Assembly: GCF_008923725.1 (NCBI RefSeq)
Contig: NZ_WBPF01000022.1
Location: forward strand, 22,390-86,389
Reading direction: 5' to 3'
From: Bacillus sp. CH140a_4T
Lineage (GTDB): Bacteria; Bacillota; Bacilli; Bacillales; Bacillaceae_G
DNA: 64,000 nt
Shown: one piece after another, positions 18,760 through 27,985 of the stretch
Position numbering within the stretch: the stretch's first letter is position 1
Layout: the number at the start of each line of letters is the position of its first letter
Notes under the pieces: generated by a model
What the model saw: only the letters and a program-made list of their open reading frames with translations
Told to the model about the DNA's origin: nothing
Database searches by the model: none
Program-made: the position numbers and the translations under genes

Positions 18760-19557
18760 CTAGAAACTCCAACTATTTTCTTCAATATAAAATTGATACT
18801 CTTCTAACTCTTCTTCACTTAACTTCTTATTATTTTCATATACCTCTTGCCACTCGAAATAATCTTCATCGAAATAAACAGCAAATTTAATTTTCACGTT
18901 TTTCTTCTCTGTATAATCATAACCAGTAAATTCTACTACGTCATAATCTTGTTCTTTCTTCACAAACTTCCACGTTGGATTATCTGTCATAACCTCTAAA
19001 GTAAATCCTTCATCACTTGAACGAACAACATTTTTAATATTCGGCTCAGTTGGTAAAAGAGAAAGTCCAAACATAGCGCCACCAAATACTATCGTCACTA
19101 TAACTTGTAAACCAATCATGCCAGCAAAGCTAGCACCACCCTTTGATTGTAAGTAATACGCCTTCTCATGATCAGGCATATTTTCTCCCTTATGTAAAAC
19201 ACGAACAGCGTGCTTATAATATAAACGATTTCCTTGCCATCCAGTAAATATCATCATTCCTAATTGAAAAACTAAACTAATTGATAAAAAAATCCCATCT
19301 GAAATGTCTATAAAAGGGGGTATAAGTATACTAGGCACTGATAATAACGTAAGTATAATAAATAACTTATACATTTTACGATAAGCTAACCAAAAAGTCG
19401 GGAAGAAAAAGGCTACCCAATTCCACGTATTCCCTTGCGCTGGATTTTCTACTTTGCCCCACTTAAATTCATAATACGCCGTATTCTTTTGAACGACTGT
19501 ATGTAACTGTTGCGGAGAAATTGTTTCTTGTAAAACAGTGTCCTTCACGTACATCAT
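18760..19557 (-). CDS. DUF2628 membrane protein
   Basis: A 265-residue protein. Residues ~45-110 hold the DUF2628 pattern (WNWVAFFFPTFWLAYRKMYK followed by two membrane helices), with another helix near 140-160. The C-terminal ~100 residues are soluble and probably extracytoplasmic. Function is unknown. The start is one of two adjacent ATG codons behind AAAAGG. No operon partner is visible. Confidence 0.75.
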   Translation of the reverse strand: MMYVKDTVLQETISPQQLHTVVQKNTAYYEFKWGKVENPAQGNTWNWVAFFFPTFWLAYRKMYKLFIILTLLSVPSILIPPFIDISDGIFLSISLVFQLGMMIFTGWQGNRLYYKHAVRVLHKGENMPDHEKAYYLQSKGGASFAGMIGLQVIVTIVFGGAMFGLSLLPTEPNIKNVVRSSDEGFTLEVMTDNPTWKFVKKEQDYDVVEFTGYDYTEKKNVKIKFAVYFDEDYFEWQEVYENNKKLSEEELEEYQFYIEENSWSF

Positions 19558-19821
19558 CCTTTTCTTATTTCTACATACATGTATTTTATAGAAATAAAAA
19601 GAAGGAATCTAACAAAAAGTGCATATATTTCATAAAAATAAACGGAAATCGAATATATTCCGACAATTCCCCTTTTATTATTCCATTTTACTTTTAAATA
19701 TATTAGAATACTTATGAATGATACGTTTAATACACTAAGTTAAACTTTATATATATTTAATACTAAAAATGTTTCACATGAAACTATCTATATTTCGTAT
19801 TATCTTCCCCTACAAAATAAG

Positions 19822-19856
19822 AAAGACGCCCTATTCAAAAAGGCGTCTTTTTATAG
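19822..19856 (-). terminator. Terminator after CPBP protease gene
   Basis: Arms AAAGACGCC and GGCGTCTTT with an 11-base loop adjoin the stop codon; the minus transcript continues into a U-rich tract. Confidence 0.75.
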
Positions 19857-20531
19857 TTGAAAATTTATTAATATAAAAAATGCATTATTTAATAAATGAA
19901 TTCCCCATGGGACGAGTAAGTTATTTGTTTTCTTATACGTATAAGCTAAACATATACCGCCACCAAAAATATATAAAACACTCCCTACTGTAAGGGGATG
20001 ACCTAAAGTAAATATAGAAGCACTTATAACGGCACTACTAAGTGTAGAGAAGCGCTGAGATAATTTCATAAAAAACATACCTCGGAATACAAGCTCTTCC
20101 CAAATCGGTGCGAAAATTGTGAGTACAACTACATATACAATGATTTCACTTTTAGTAGGCTCTATTACTAGATTAGATTCATCCACACCAAGCCCATGTG
20201 GTAAAACTAAATTTAATACCGCAAGATATATAAGCAGTACGATCATCGTCATTACTATCGTTACATAATGCTTAAAATTATTGAACTGTATTGATTTTAA
20301 TAAATGCACACAGTAATTTCTTGCTGGTGAATATATTAAGATGATAGTAAGAAATGTTAAAGGCGGAATAAGGTGGTCTACATACCATGGATATAATGAG
20401 GCGTCATATAAAAAGTTCAAAAAATCAATTCCATATATGACTCCAAAAATAATTACTATTATACTGATTACTTCGAGCATACTCATTTTTACATTCTTTT
20501 CTTTATATGTAACTAATTCCGTGTCCATCAT
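19851..20531 (-). CDS. CPBP-family intramembrane metalloprotease
   Basis: A 226-residue membrane protein with six or more hydrophobic segments. The glutamate motif WEELVFRGMF (about residue 145), the histidine motif LGHPL (about 180) and WGIHLLNN (about 212) are the three CAAX/Abi protease motifs. Such enzymes process membrane peptides or bacteriocins. No bacteriocin gene is visible nearby, so the substrate is unknown. GGAGGG precedes the two start ATGs. Confidence 0.87.
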   Translation of the reverse strand: MMDTELVTYKEKNVKMSMLEVISIIVIIFGVIYGIDFLNFLYDASLYPWYVDHLIPPLTFLTIILIYSPARNYCVHLLKSIQFNNFKHYVTIVMTMIVLLIYLAVLNLVLPHGLGVDESNLVIEPTKSEIIVYVVVLTIFAPIWEELVFRGMFFMKLSQRFSTLSSAVISASIFTLGHPLTVGSVLYIFGGGICLAYTYKKTNNLLVPWGIHLLNNAFFILINFQL

Positions 20532-20583
20532 ATCCCTCCAGTATAATTAAACCTTTTTAACCATTATATACCAATTGCAACAT

Positions 20584-20622
20584 AAAAAGAGACGATACAA
20601 TCTACTGTATCGTCTCTTTTTT
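20584..20622 (-). terminator. Terminator after nucleotidyltransferase
   Basis: AAAGAGACGATACA pairs with TGTATCGTCTCTTT around a short loop, with A- and T-rich flanks. Confidence 0.85.
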
Positions 20623-20624
20623 CC

Positions 20625-21419
20625 CTACCATTTCTCTTTACATGTTTCAATTAAATGCAGTAAGTACTTTCCCGTCATATCTGCTCTTCTCCACCTTGAG
20701 AGCATTCGCTTTTCTTTTGGATTCTGCCGTATTCTCGCTACTTCTTTTAATAAAAGCTCCCATTCTTCCCCTGAACGTTCTAACAAGTATTGCAATCCTC
20801 TATCTTTTGAAACGATTGTTTTATGATCCAGTGTATATAAAATGCGACCCATTGTAACGACAGCTGATTCTACCCACTCTTCTATAAAAAATAAATATGG
20901 TTGCTTCGCTTTTTCACTCCAGTACTGTTCTACGTTGTATTTCATCGTATTGACTACATCATCCCATCTTATTTGAAACGGAAGATCCTCCGCTTCTTTC
21001 CCGATAACTGTAATGCCTTGATTTTTCAATGTCCACCATGTAACCGCGTTAATATCCCAATGACCTACATTCGCTTTACCATCTGCACAATACACGTACT
21101 CATTCATTTCATCATTGTATTTCCCTAAATCAGCAAACGGAATATACATACCATCCATTCTTTTACCTAACGTACTACTCTTAAGTTTCTTATGAAGTTC
21201 TACAAGTTGCTGTTTTTCAGCTTCATTCACGGAATCACTTATTACCGTAACAAAATCAACATCGCTCGTTTCTGCATGAAATGCACCGAGTGCGATGGAG
21301 CCGTAAATATATATCCCGATTATTTTTTCATCTAAAAAAATTTCTTTTAATTCTACTGTGTACCGCTCCATTAACTGTTGTACTTCCGTTGGTAACGCAT
21401 GCTTTACAACATTCTCCAC
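20625..21419 (-). CDS. Aminoglycoside nucleotidyltransferase-like protein (DUF4111)
   Basis: A 264-residue protein with the nucleotidyltransferase motif YGSIALGAFHAETSDVDF (GS followed by DxD) near residue 40 and a C-terminal helical domain like that of AadA/ANT(9) enzymes. Such enzymes adenylylate spectinomycin or streptomycin. Many chromosomal Bacillus homologues are uncharacterised, so a resistance phenotype cannot be assumed. Single gene with its own terminator. Confidence 0.8.
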   Translation of the reverse strand: MENVVKHALPTEVQQLMERYTVELKEIFLDEKIIGIYIYGSIALGAFHAETSDVDFVTVISDSVNEAEKQQLVELHKKLKSSTLGKRMDGMYIPFADLGKYNDEMNEYVYCADGKANVGHWDINAVTWWTLKNQGITVIGKEAEDLPFQIRWDDVVNTMKYNVEQYWSEKAKQPYLFFIEEWVESAVVTMGRILYTLDHKTIVSKDRGLQYLLERSGEEWELLLKEVARIRQNPKEKRMLSRWRRADMTGKYLLHLIETCKEKW

Positions 21420-21441
21420 ATCTATCCCTCCAATTAAAAAG

Positions 21442-21465
21442 AGCCTTTGCGAATTCGCAAAGGCT
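21442..21465 (-). terminator. 24-bp perfect palindrome terminator after yuzD
   Basis: Twelve-base arms AGCCTTTGCGAA and TTCGCAAAGGCT meet with no spacer. The minus strand continues with CTTTTTAATT, suiting an intrinsic terminator for yuzD. Confidence 0.8.
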
Positions 21466-21472
21466 TCCTGCT

Positions 21473-21781
21473 TTATAAATATTTCTCGATTTCTTCGTAA
21501 ACATCCTTCAAACGAGGATTTCCTTCTCCAACAACTTCTCCATTTACAAGAACGACTGGATAAAATAGATCTTCCTCCACTACGCGCTCTGCAAATGCTT
21601 TTTTATCTTCATCTTCTTGTTCTTCTTGAAAATCAATATACTCGAAATTAAATTTATTTTCTTGACCTTCATATTTACGACCAATCGCTGCTTGTAACCA
21701 CTCAAACGTTTCTGTTGAAGATGGCATTCCAACGCAGCTCGCACAAATTACTTTCGTCCCATACACTTGAACATTAACCAT
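21473..21781 (-). CDS. yuzD: YuzD family thioredoxin-like protein
   Basis: A 102-residue protein with an N-terminal VQVYGTKVICASCVGMPSS segment, a CxxC-containing thioredoxin-like start, and the conserved YPVVLVNGEVVGEGNPRL near residue 78. It matches the YuzD family by pattern and sits divergent from nifU-like yutI, as in B. subtilis. It may serve thiol or Fe-S chemistry. GGGGGA lies 7 bases upstream of the chosen ATG. Confidence 0.85.
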   Translation of the reverse strand: MVNVQVYGTKVICASCVGMPSSTETFEWLQAAIGRKYEGQENKFNFEYIDFQEEQEDEDKKAFAERVVEEDLFYPVVLVNGEVVGEGNPRLKDVYEEIEKYL

Positions 21782-21977
21782 TTCTTCTTCCCCCACCTCT
21801 TGTTTCAACAGCATATTCAGATGTCCTATTGCATAAGCACATCATTTTACAAACTTATTCCCTACCCCTATACTGAAAAAACACGATAAAATATTTCGAC
21901 AATAAAACAAGAAGAGAAAAAATAGATTTTCCCCTCTATCTTGATTATAATAAAACTGATGAAAGGAGTCGATAAAA

Positions 21978-22214
21978 ATGGAAAACCCACATATGCAAGA
22001 ACAAGTATTAGAAGTATTAGATAAATTACGTCCATTCTTACTTCGCGACGGCGGAGACGTTGAATTAGTAGACATTGAAGAAGGTATCGTAAAATTACGC
22101 CTTATGGGTGCATGCGGAAGCTGCCCAAGTTCTACAATCACACTAAAAGCTGGTATCGAACGCGCATTACTAGAAGAAGTACCTGGCGTTATTGAAGTAG
22201 AACAAGTATTTTAA
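21978..22214 (+). CDS. yutI: NifU-like Fe-S scaffold protein YutI
   Basis: A 78-residue NifU C-terminal-domain protein. The cluster-binding CxxC is in [18 protein letters not shown] near residue 50, after [16 protein letters not shown]. It carries and transfers Fe-S clusters to apo-proteins in the cytosol. AAAGGAG precedes the ATG. Other Fe-S genes in the window (yutM, suf operon, SufR-like regulator) fit the same pathway. Confidence 0.92.
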   Translation: MENPHMQEQVLEVLDKLRPFLLRDGGDVELVDIEEGIVKLRLMGACGSCPSSTITLKAGIERALLEEVPGVIEVEQVF

Positions 22215-22220
22215 TTAAAA

Positions 22221-22330
22221 GCGGAAGCGGCTCGTTCAGAACAGAAGGTCATTGGAGCTCCTGACGAAGAGGCGCTTTTTGCCTCACAGGAAGGTGCGAA
22301 ATGGCCGACTGTTCTAGCCGCTGGAGCTGG
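22221..22330 (+). repeat. ~110-bp palindromic repeat, family R2, copy 1
   Basis: It shares long blocks with copies at 45647-45756 (inverted) and 56252-56361: GCGGCTCGTTCAGAA at one end, GAGGCGCTTTTTGCCTC in the middle, TTCTAGCCGCTGGA at the other. AGAACAG pairs with CTGTTCT and AGCGGCT with AGCCGCT across the element. It starts 6 bases after the yutI stop. It is probably one of the bcr repeat families, but I cannot assign the number. Confidence 0.75.
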
Positions 22331-22369
22331 ATATTAATCTAAAAGCCGAAGCGGCATCGCTTCCTAGAA

Positions 22370-22396
22370 AGAGACCCAAATGGGTCTCTTTTTTTA
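22370..22396 (+). terminator. Terminator downstream of yutI
   Basis: Arms AGAGACCCA and TGGGTCTCT, then T7. It comes after the R2 repeat, so the repeat would be part of the yutI transcript. Confidence 0.85.
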
Positions 22397-22518
22397 TTCA
22401 AACAACACTTCCCCTTTAACATCATAAAACAAAATTGGAAATCCTTCTCAAAAAATGAGATAATTAATAATATAGAATCGTTCACACATATACAGAAAAA
22501 AACATAGGGGGACGACAC

Positions 22519-22734
22519 ATGCCAAGAATGGGAAACACTTTTTTAACAATTCAAGAACTAGAAAAGAAAAAAGAGTATTTATTAGATCTTTCATCCGTTA
22601 TACCAACGTGGAATGCGAGCTATCAGTTTTTATTTAAAGAAATCCAGCAAGAATTATTGAGTAAGGTAAATGAAAAAATCGAAAGACATCAATTCATTTT
22701 AAATATATGTGCAGATCAACAGGTAGGGGCATAA
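22519..22734 (+). CDS. Small hypothetical protein
   Basis: An unrecognised 71-residue protein, apparently helical and charged (ELEKKKEYLLDL, IQQELLSKVNEKIERHQ), with no signal peptide. AGGGGG precedes the ATG by six bases and a terminator follows, so it is likely real. It is convergent with yutH and no function can be inferred. Confidence 0.65.
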   Translation: MPRMGNTFLTIQELEKKKEYLLDLSSVIPTWNASYQFLFKEIQQELLSKVNEKIERHQFILNICADQQVGA

Positions 22735-22760
22735 TGTATTACATACAATTGTAGTATGAA

Positions 22761-22790
22761 AAAAGAGACCTCAATCGGTCTCTTTTTTCA
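22761..22790. terminator. Bidirectional terminator
   Basis: Arms AAAAGAGACC and GGTCTCTTTT lie between the small gene and convergent yutH. Confidence 0.85.
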
Positions 22791-22792
22791 TT

Positions 22793-23794
22793 TTAGGACA
22801 ACCAATCTAATTTCCTAATGCCTAACTTATCAACCGGTAAACGAAGTGATCCATAAAAATGCTTCATAAATTGCTCTGAACGGTTCACATCATGTAAAAT
22901 GGCTTCTAAGCGGTCTCTATATATGCTTTTTTGTTCTTCGTTTCCCGTTTGGTAATATCGTTCGACTGTTTCAAAGTAGTGAAGTGGGAACAGGAGCCTT
23001 GCAAATAATAAGCGCCAACCAAATGAAGATAGTGAATAATTTCGTTCGTAATCTGTAACAAATTGAACGATTGTTTGCTCCCAGTCTTTCTTTTTTTCTA
23101 TCATCATATAGCGGATTAATTCTGCTATATCTCGAGTGGGGTGATCATACACCCAATCAAAAGGAAGTTTGAGACGCTTCGTTTTATGCCATAATAAAGG
23201 TGTGAATCGTTCTTGGCAAATTGTTGCTGCATCAGTCATTTGCGGCGTATCATCCATCTCTGTATCAACAACATACTGAATTGCATTTTCTGCGACTCCT
23301 AAGTAATACGGGAAGGATTCAATAAACAATTGATCGAATACGTCTGTAGGGTGGTTCATCACTTGTGATTGCCAAAACTTTTCTAATTGATCGAGCCGTT
23401 TTTCCCATAACGCTTTCCATTCACCAATGCGGCTTAATTGCTCGATTTCTTCTGGAAAGAATGCACCTCGTTTATGGAATATAGAAAGCTCACTTCCTAA
23501 TGATGTAGCATGTCGTTCTAACACACGCATACCTTTTAATAAGCAGTAATTTTGTTCTTCTACCTCACTTACATAGTAGCCGTGTATAGTCGGAACGAAA
23601 GTCGCTACAGTTATATCCCCTTGCTGGTTCATATAGTCACTGAGCTTTTTCATCTCTACAAGTACTTCTTCCTCCATTTCTCCAATTGGAACAAGTACAT
23701 AAATTTTGTTGCGAATCCAAAAGCTTTTATAGGGGCCAAGGGGGATTAATTCTTTAACATGCATGTGATAATGCTCATAAATATGATGAATCAT
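22793..23794 (-). CDS. yutH: Spore coat-associated protein YutH (CotS/kinase-like)
   Basis: A 333-residue protein of the YutH family, related to the CotS-type kinase-like coat proteins. Recognisable stretches are HHIYEHYHMHVKEL at the N-terminus and FDWVYDHPTRDIAELIRYM near residue 215. Catalytic kinase residues are degenerate, so a structural or assembly role in the spore coat is expected. I use the ATG (AMIHH) rather than the GTG four codons upstream, because AGGTGG is suitably placed. It adjoins divergent pgpA as in B. subtilis. Confidence 0.85.
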   Translation of the reverse strand: MIHHIYEHYHMHVKELIPLGPYKSFWIRNKIYVLVPIGEMEEEVLVEMKKLSDYMNQQGDITVATFVPTIHGYYVSEVEEQNYCLLKGMRVLERHATSLGSELSIFHKRGAFFPEEIEQLSRIGEWKALWEKRLDQLEKFWQSQVMNHPTDVFDQLFIESFPYYLGVAENAIQYVVDTEMDDTPQMTDAATICQERFTPLLWHKTKRLKLPFDWVYDHPTRDIAELIRYMMIEKKKDWEQTIVQFVTDYERNYSLSSFGWRLLFARLLFPLHYFETVERYYQTGNEEQKSIYRDRLEAILHDVNRSEQFMKHFYGSLRLPVDKLGIRKLDWLS

Positions 23795-23914
23795 CGCAGT
23801 CGCCACCTATGGTTTTTCTTTATATATATGAGCTTGTGCTCGCCTTTCATTCCTATGCACATGATAAAGCAACGAAACGTATACAAATACTAAAAAGAAA
23901 AAAAGGTGATAAAC

Positions 23915-24406
23915 ATGAAAGAATCAAATCAACTACAAGAAAGAGCATTACAACTATTACAAGAGCGCGGTGTAACAATTGACGATATTGCTGAGCTTGT
24001 TCATTTTCTTCAAAAGAAATATCATACAAATTTAGAAATGTCAGAATGCCGCTATAACGTTGAGCGTGTACTATCAAAACGTGAAGTACAAAACGCACTT
24101 ATTACAGGCATTGAGCTTGATGTCCTTGCCGAAAAAGGAATGTTAAGTCAACCGTTACAAGATATCGTAAAACGTGATGAAGGCTTATACGGAATTGATG
24201 AAGTTATCGCACTTTCTATCGTTAACGTGTACGGCTCTATCGGTTTCACGAACTTTGGATATATCGATAAATTAAAACCTGGTATTTTAGAATACTTAAA
24301 TGATAAATCATCTGGAAAGGTGCATACATTCCTTGATGATATCGTTGGCGGAATTGCTGCCGCTGCTTCAAGCCGTTTAGCGCACAGGGCTGAGCATTCG
24401 GAATAA
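23915..24406 (+). CDS. pgpA: Phosphatidylglycerophosphatase A-like protein (YutG)
   Basis: A 163-residue protein of the PgpA family. Visible family elements are the central ALITGIELDVLAEKG, then DEGLYGIDEVIALSIVNVYG and the C-terminal FLDDIVGGIAAAASSRLAHR. PgpA dephosphorylates phosphatidylglycerophosphate in phospholipid synthesis. The Bacillus YutG type lacks obvious membrane helices, so the biochemical role is less certain. AAAGGTG precedes the chosen ATG. Confidence 0.82.
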   Translation: MKESNQLQERALQLLQERGVTIDDIAELVHFLQKKYHTNLEMSECRYNVERVLSKREVQNALITGIELDVLAEKGMLSQPLQDIVKRDEGLYGIDEVIALSIVNVYGSIGFTNFGYIDKLKPGILEYLNDKSSGKVHTFLDDIVGGIAAAASSRLAHRAEHSE

Positions 24407-24407
24407 A

Positions 24408-24448
24408 ATATGAAAGACCGTCAGTTTCATACTGACGGTCTTTCATAT
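24408..24448. terminator. Long bidirectional terminator
   Basis: Eighteen-base perfect arms (24408-24425 and 24431-24448) with a 5-base loop lie between convergent pgpA and the GNAT gene, covering the GNAT stop codon. Confidence 0.85.
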
Positions 24449-24906
24449 TCCATAAGCATAAATTCTCTTCCGCGGCTCACAAAAATAGGGCCCTGCTGAA
24501 AACCTATGTCTTTATATAGCGTAATTGCTCTTGTATTAAACGTCGCTACACTCAGTCGAAACATCTTCGGCTTATATTCTTTCGCTGCAAAGGCTATCCC
24601 AGCTTGAAAAAATATGTTCCCCAGCCCTTTCCCTGTTAACGCTGGCTTCATGCCAAGTCCGATATCAATTACATCTTCTCCACCATATAAATGAGCATCT
24701 CTTCCCCCTGGCACTTGTGCATTTTCCCCAAAACAAAAGTAGCCGATAAACTCCCCATTATCGTCACAACAGCCATAATACGTCCCATCTAATAATTCTT
24801 CTATTACTTCTTTCTCACCTGAAAAATCATACAAATTATAAGGTTCTTCGTACGTCCACGTATTTATCTCATTTGCTTCTTCTACCGTTAACTTATGTAT
24901 ATCCAT
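24427..24906 (-). CDS. GNAT N-acetyltransferase
   Basis: A 159-residue acetyltransferase. Acetyl-CoA-binding region IDIGLGMKPALTGKGLGNIFF (about residue 82), then MFRLSVATFNTRAITLYKDIGF, the C-terminal GNAT motif. The N-terminus reads KLTVEEANEINTWTYEEPYNLYDF, a pattern common in Bacillus GNATs of unknown substrate. Its last codons lie inside the shared terminator. Confidence 0.87.
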   Translation of the reverse strand: MDIHKLTVEEANEINTWTYEEPYNLYDFSGEKEVIEELLDGTYYGCCDDNGEFIGYFCFGENAQVPGGRDAHLYGGEDVIDIGLGMKPALTGKGLGNIFFQAGIAFAAKEYKPKMFRLSVATFNTRAITLYKDIGFQQGPIFVSRGREFMLMEYERPSV

Positions 24907-25124
24907 CCTTCTCTCCCCTTATCAAGTATTCTATATATACTCATTCATTTTTCGTGCCTCATTTCCCTCTAATTGCAATATGCAGAATTACATACGCACA
25001 GCCATTAAACAAGTGGTACAATTTATTTGAATCGCTGTTGCTACACTTCTTGATTAGAGAAAAGGCGTTAACACGGAAATTAGCGTCTTATCAACCTCAA
25101 GCAATTGGCACATTTTGTCATCTT

Positions 25125-25155
25125 AAAAGACACTCGAAAGAGTGTCTTTTTTTCT
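25125..25155 (+). terminator. Terminator with no assigned upstream gene
   Basis: Arms AAAAGACACTC and GAGTGTCTTTT with a 4-base loop, then TTTCTAT. The ~200 bases upstream contain no ORF with a ribosome site, so a small RNA may end here. Confidence 0.7.
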
Positions 25156-25261
25156 ATATCCAACAAGGACTTACTCATTTCAAAGTATAAATACATAAAA
25201 TAATGTAAATCATTACACGCATGAATCACTTTCTAAAAGTTATAAAGTAGATTCAAAATAA

Positions 25262-25291
25262 AAAAGCACTCTTAACTAGAGTGCTTTTTAC
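25262..25291 (+). terminator. Second hairpin before the 28-residue ORF
   Basis: AGCACTC and GAGTGCT arms inside A- and T-runs, just upstream of a strong ribosome site. Confidence 0.65.
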
Positions 25292-25314
25292 TTTCAAACA
25301 AGGAGGCTACATAT

Positions 25315-25401
25315 ATGGATAGTACTCTCGTATTTAACTTCGGCATTGGTATTGTTATCATTCTATTTGTTTTCTTTGTTCTTTGTATGAGCGGGGTATA
25401 G
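25315..25401 (+). CDS. 28-residue membrane peptide
   Basis: The ORF encodes MDSTLVFNFG followed by an almost wholly hydrophobic stretch (IGIVIILFVFFVLCM) and SGV. AAGGAGG lies seven bases before the ATG, which argues it is translated. It resembles the tiny YjcZ-type sporulation membrane peptides of Bacillus in size and single helix, but this is only a resemblance. It is convergent with the ABC permease. Confidence 0.55.
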   Translation: MDSTLVFNFGIGIVIILFVFFVLCMSGV

Positions 25402-25408
25402 CAATCTT

Positions 25409-27985
25409 TTATGCTGACAATTCCTTTAAAGTATCACTTAATTTAAACTTTCTTAATTGTAAGGAAGCAATCAACGCTGCCCCTGCTCCAAGTATCACAC
25501 TAGCTAGAGCTAATATGAAAACTTGATTATACGGAATGATAATAACTGTTAGTTCTAGACTTGATAACACAATATAACTAAACAAAATCCCGCCAAAAAT
25601 CCCTATGCAACCAGCTATCGCTCCAAGTAAAGTTCCCTCTAATAAAACGATCCGTCTCATTTGCTTCGGAATAGCTCCTACCGCACGAATCATACTAATT
25701 TCAGCACGTCTTTCATGTAAGCTGGCAACAATCGCATTCATTAATCCTATACCAGAAATAATGAAAACAATTACAACTAACAAGCGAATTAACATCATCA
25801 TTTGCGATAATAACTGCTCTTGTTCTTTCAATAAATCATAACTGTTTATAACTTCTACATTCTCTTTATTATTTGTAATTTCTTTCACTTGCTTCTTAAT
25901 CGCTTCAAATGATTGATTAGAATTTGTCATAATTTGAATCGCTTCATATCCTTGTACGTGAAACTTATCGCGAGCCCATTGTTCATTTACAAAAATATCT
26001 AACCCTCTTAACCTTAATCCTTGCTCAATAATCGAAACGACTTTAATCGTTTGTTTTTCTTTCCCTTTTCCTTGTACTTCAATCGTATCATGCAACTGAA
26101 GTCCTAAATTTTTAGCCACTTCCTTCGTAATGACTCCTTCACCATCTTGTAATGGCTTACTTAAAGTTTGCCCTGCAATCACTTTCGCTTTTGTTACTTT
26201 CTGGTACGCTACAATATCGTTACCGACAACTTCCATTGAATCGTAGTTCAAATTATTTTTTTTCGCAAATTCATACCATTCTTGATTCGCTTTTTTAAAG
26301 TCATAATTCACAAGCCTTGCTGTAACGTCAGTAGCATTCCCAACACTCGCCTCTACACCATCAATTTTTCTAACCTTCTCCATCCAACTAAACGGTAATG
26401 TTTCTATTCCTTGCGACTCTACTGGAATTCTTATTACTAAGTCCGCTGGTAAATGTTTTTGTAACCCTTTTTTCATACCTTCATACATAGAATTTACATA
26501 CATCGTTCCAACAAGCGCTAACATAAAGCCAAATGCTAATATAGCAACTGACACAGCTGCCTTATTCCGATAACGAATTACATTCCGGCTACTAATCGTC
26601 GTTTCAATTCGTAATATCATTTGAAACGGTTTTGCAATCACCGGTGCTATCACGCGAATAAATAACTTAATTGCCAATAACAAACCAACTGCAAATAACA
26701 GCGCTCCTATCGCACTTGGATTAAAACCGATATACTGCTCTAATATGCTTCCCGTGAGTCCAATAACGGTACCAATGATTAAAATGCTAAGGCTAAAAGC
26801 ACTCCATCTTTTTTCTTTTTTCTCATTACTAGGAAGACCTGGGCGAAGCGCTTGAACTGGTGGAATCTTTCTAACCATGAAAGCTGGTATAATGGCCCCT
26901 ATGATAGACATAACAATCCCTAATAAAAAAGTAATGAGTAGAACCTCACCTGATATCGAGAATGATGCTTTCCCTGCCCCCTCAATATTCACCCATTTGT
27001 TAATGAATGATGCCGCGATTGTTTGCGTACCTACCCCAAGAATAACCCCCGCTAGCGATCCGATTGCTCCGATGCATAAAGCCTCTAATAAAACGACTAA
27101 GATAATTTGATTTGGGTTGCTACCGAGTGCACGTAATAATGCCCACTGCTTAAATCGACTTCTAACAGATAAGAAGAAACTTCCCATTATTAAAAGAGCT
27201 ACAACAAATAAAGCAATACCACCTAAACTAAAAATTAACGGCTTCATTACATTTAGTCGTTCAAATGCCTTATCAACATAAGTACGTTGATCGACCTTTA
27301 TATTTTCTATTTTCTTATTTACATCTAAAGCAATTGCTCTTTTCACATTTACATCGGCCGTTTTCACTTGAACGAGATTGAATTGATTTGATAAATTTAA
27401 TTCTTTTTGAAGCCAATGGATTGGAAAATAAGCACTATGTCCCATTGCTGCCATTAACGGCGGATTTAAAATACCGACGACTTTCACATTCTTTTCTCCA
27501 TGTTGCGGGAATGGCAACTGAATCGTATCTCCTACCCGTATATTTTCACGATCTGTATATCCTTTTGTCAGCGCTACTTCAGCCCCTTCTTTCGGATATC
27601 GACCTTCTAATATTTTATAAGAATGCATTTCTGGAGAATCTTGCTCCACACCCCAATAGGACGGTTTTCCCGATAACTCTTTATAATTTGGAAAAGGATA
27701 TGGTATAAGTACTTTTGATATTTTCTCAGCATTTTCTAAGCCATCTATTCCTTTTAAACTTTCATTATTTAAGTACATATCATTTTTTATATAACCAAAT
27801 TGCAAATTATAATCTCCATACCGACTTACTACTTGTTCCTTCACACTTTTCTCTACTGATTGATTTCCTAGTAATAACATCGTCGCTAACATAACACCTA
27901 AAGCTGCACCGAGGGCAATCAACATATTTCGCAACCAATTTTGTTTCATCGATTTTATCGCATACTTAATTACCCATCGCATCAC
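25409..27985 (-). CDS. ABC transporter permease, FtsX/MacB-like, duplicated
   Basis: An 858-residue permease with an N-terminal helix, a large extracytoplasmic domain, three helices near 255-375, then a second such unit ending in three helices (about 730-850). Each has the FtsX pattern (for example MIRAVGAIPKQMRRIVLLEG). It should pair with the ATPase just upstream, which it overlaps by 20 bases. Such systems export lipoproteins, peptides or antibiotics or move lipids; the cargo is unknown and no two-component genes adjoin. Confidence 0.88.
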   Translation of the reverse strand: MMRWVIKYAIKSMKQNWLRNMLIALGAALGVMLATMLLLGNQSVEKSVKEQVVSRYGDYNLQFGYIKNDMYLNNESLKGIDGLENAEKISKVLIPYPFPNYKELSGKPSYWGVEQDSPEMHSYKILEGRYPKEGAEVALTKGYTDRENIRVGDTIQLPFPQHGEKNVKVVGILNPPLMAAMGHSAYFPIHWLQKELNLSNQFNLVQVKTADVNVKRAIALDVNKKIENIKVDQRTYVDKAFERLNVMKPLIFSLGGIALFVVALLIMGSFFLSVRSRFKQWALLRALGSNPNQIILVVLLEALCIGAIGSLAGVILGVGTQTIAASFINKWVNIEGAGKASFSISGEVLLITFLLGIVMSIIGAIIPAFMVRKIPPVQALRPGLPSNEKKEKRWSAFSLSILIIGTVIGLTGSILEQYIGFNPSAIGALLFAVGLLLAIKLFIRVIAPVIAKPFQMILRIETTISSRNVIRYRNKAAVSVAILAFGFMLALVGTMYVNSMYEGMKKGLQKHLPADLVIRIPVESQGIETLPFSWMEKVRKIDGVEASVGNATDVTARLVNYDFKKANQEWYEFAKKNNLNYDSMEVVGNDIVAYQKVTKAKVIAGQTLSKPLQDGEGVITKEVAKNLGLQLHDTIEVQGKGKEKQTIKVVSIIEQGLRLRGLDIFVNEQWARDKFHVQGYEAIQIMTNSNQSFEAIKKQVKEITNNKENVEVINSYDLLKEQEQLLSQMMMLIRLLVVIVFIISGIGLMNAIVASLHERRAEISMIRAVGAIPKQMRRIVLLEGTLLGAIAGCIGIFGGILFSYIVLSSLELTVIIIPYNQVFILALASVILGAGAALIASLQLRKFKLSDTLKELSA

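Noticed and set aside
18760-20531. Bacteriocin immunity or processing locus
   Set aside because: The CPBP protease stands near DUF2628, but no small leader-peptide gene or transporter is visible between 18.5 and 20.6 kb.
20625-21419. Acquired aminoglycoside resistance gene
   Set aside because: Base composition matches its neighbours and no mobile element adjoins, so it looks like a resident chromosomal nucleotidyltransferase with unproven resistance activity.
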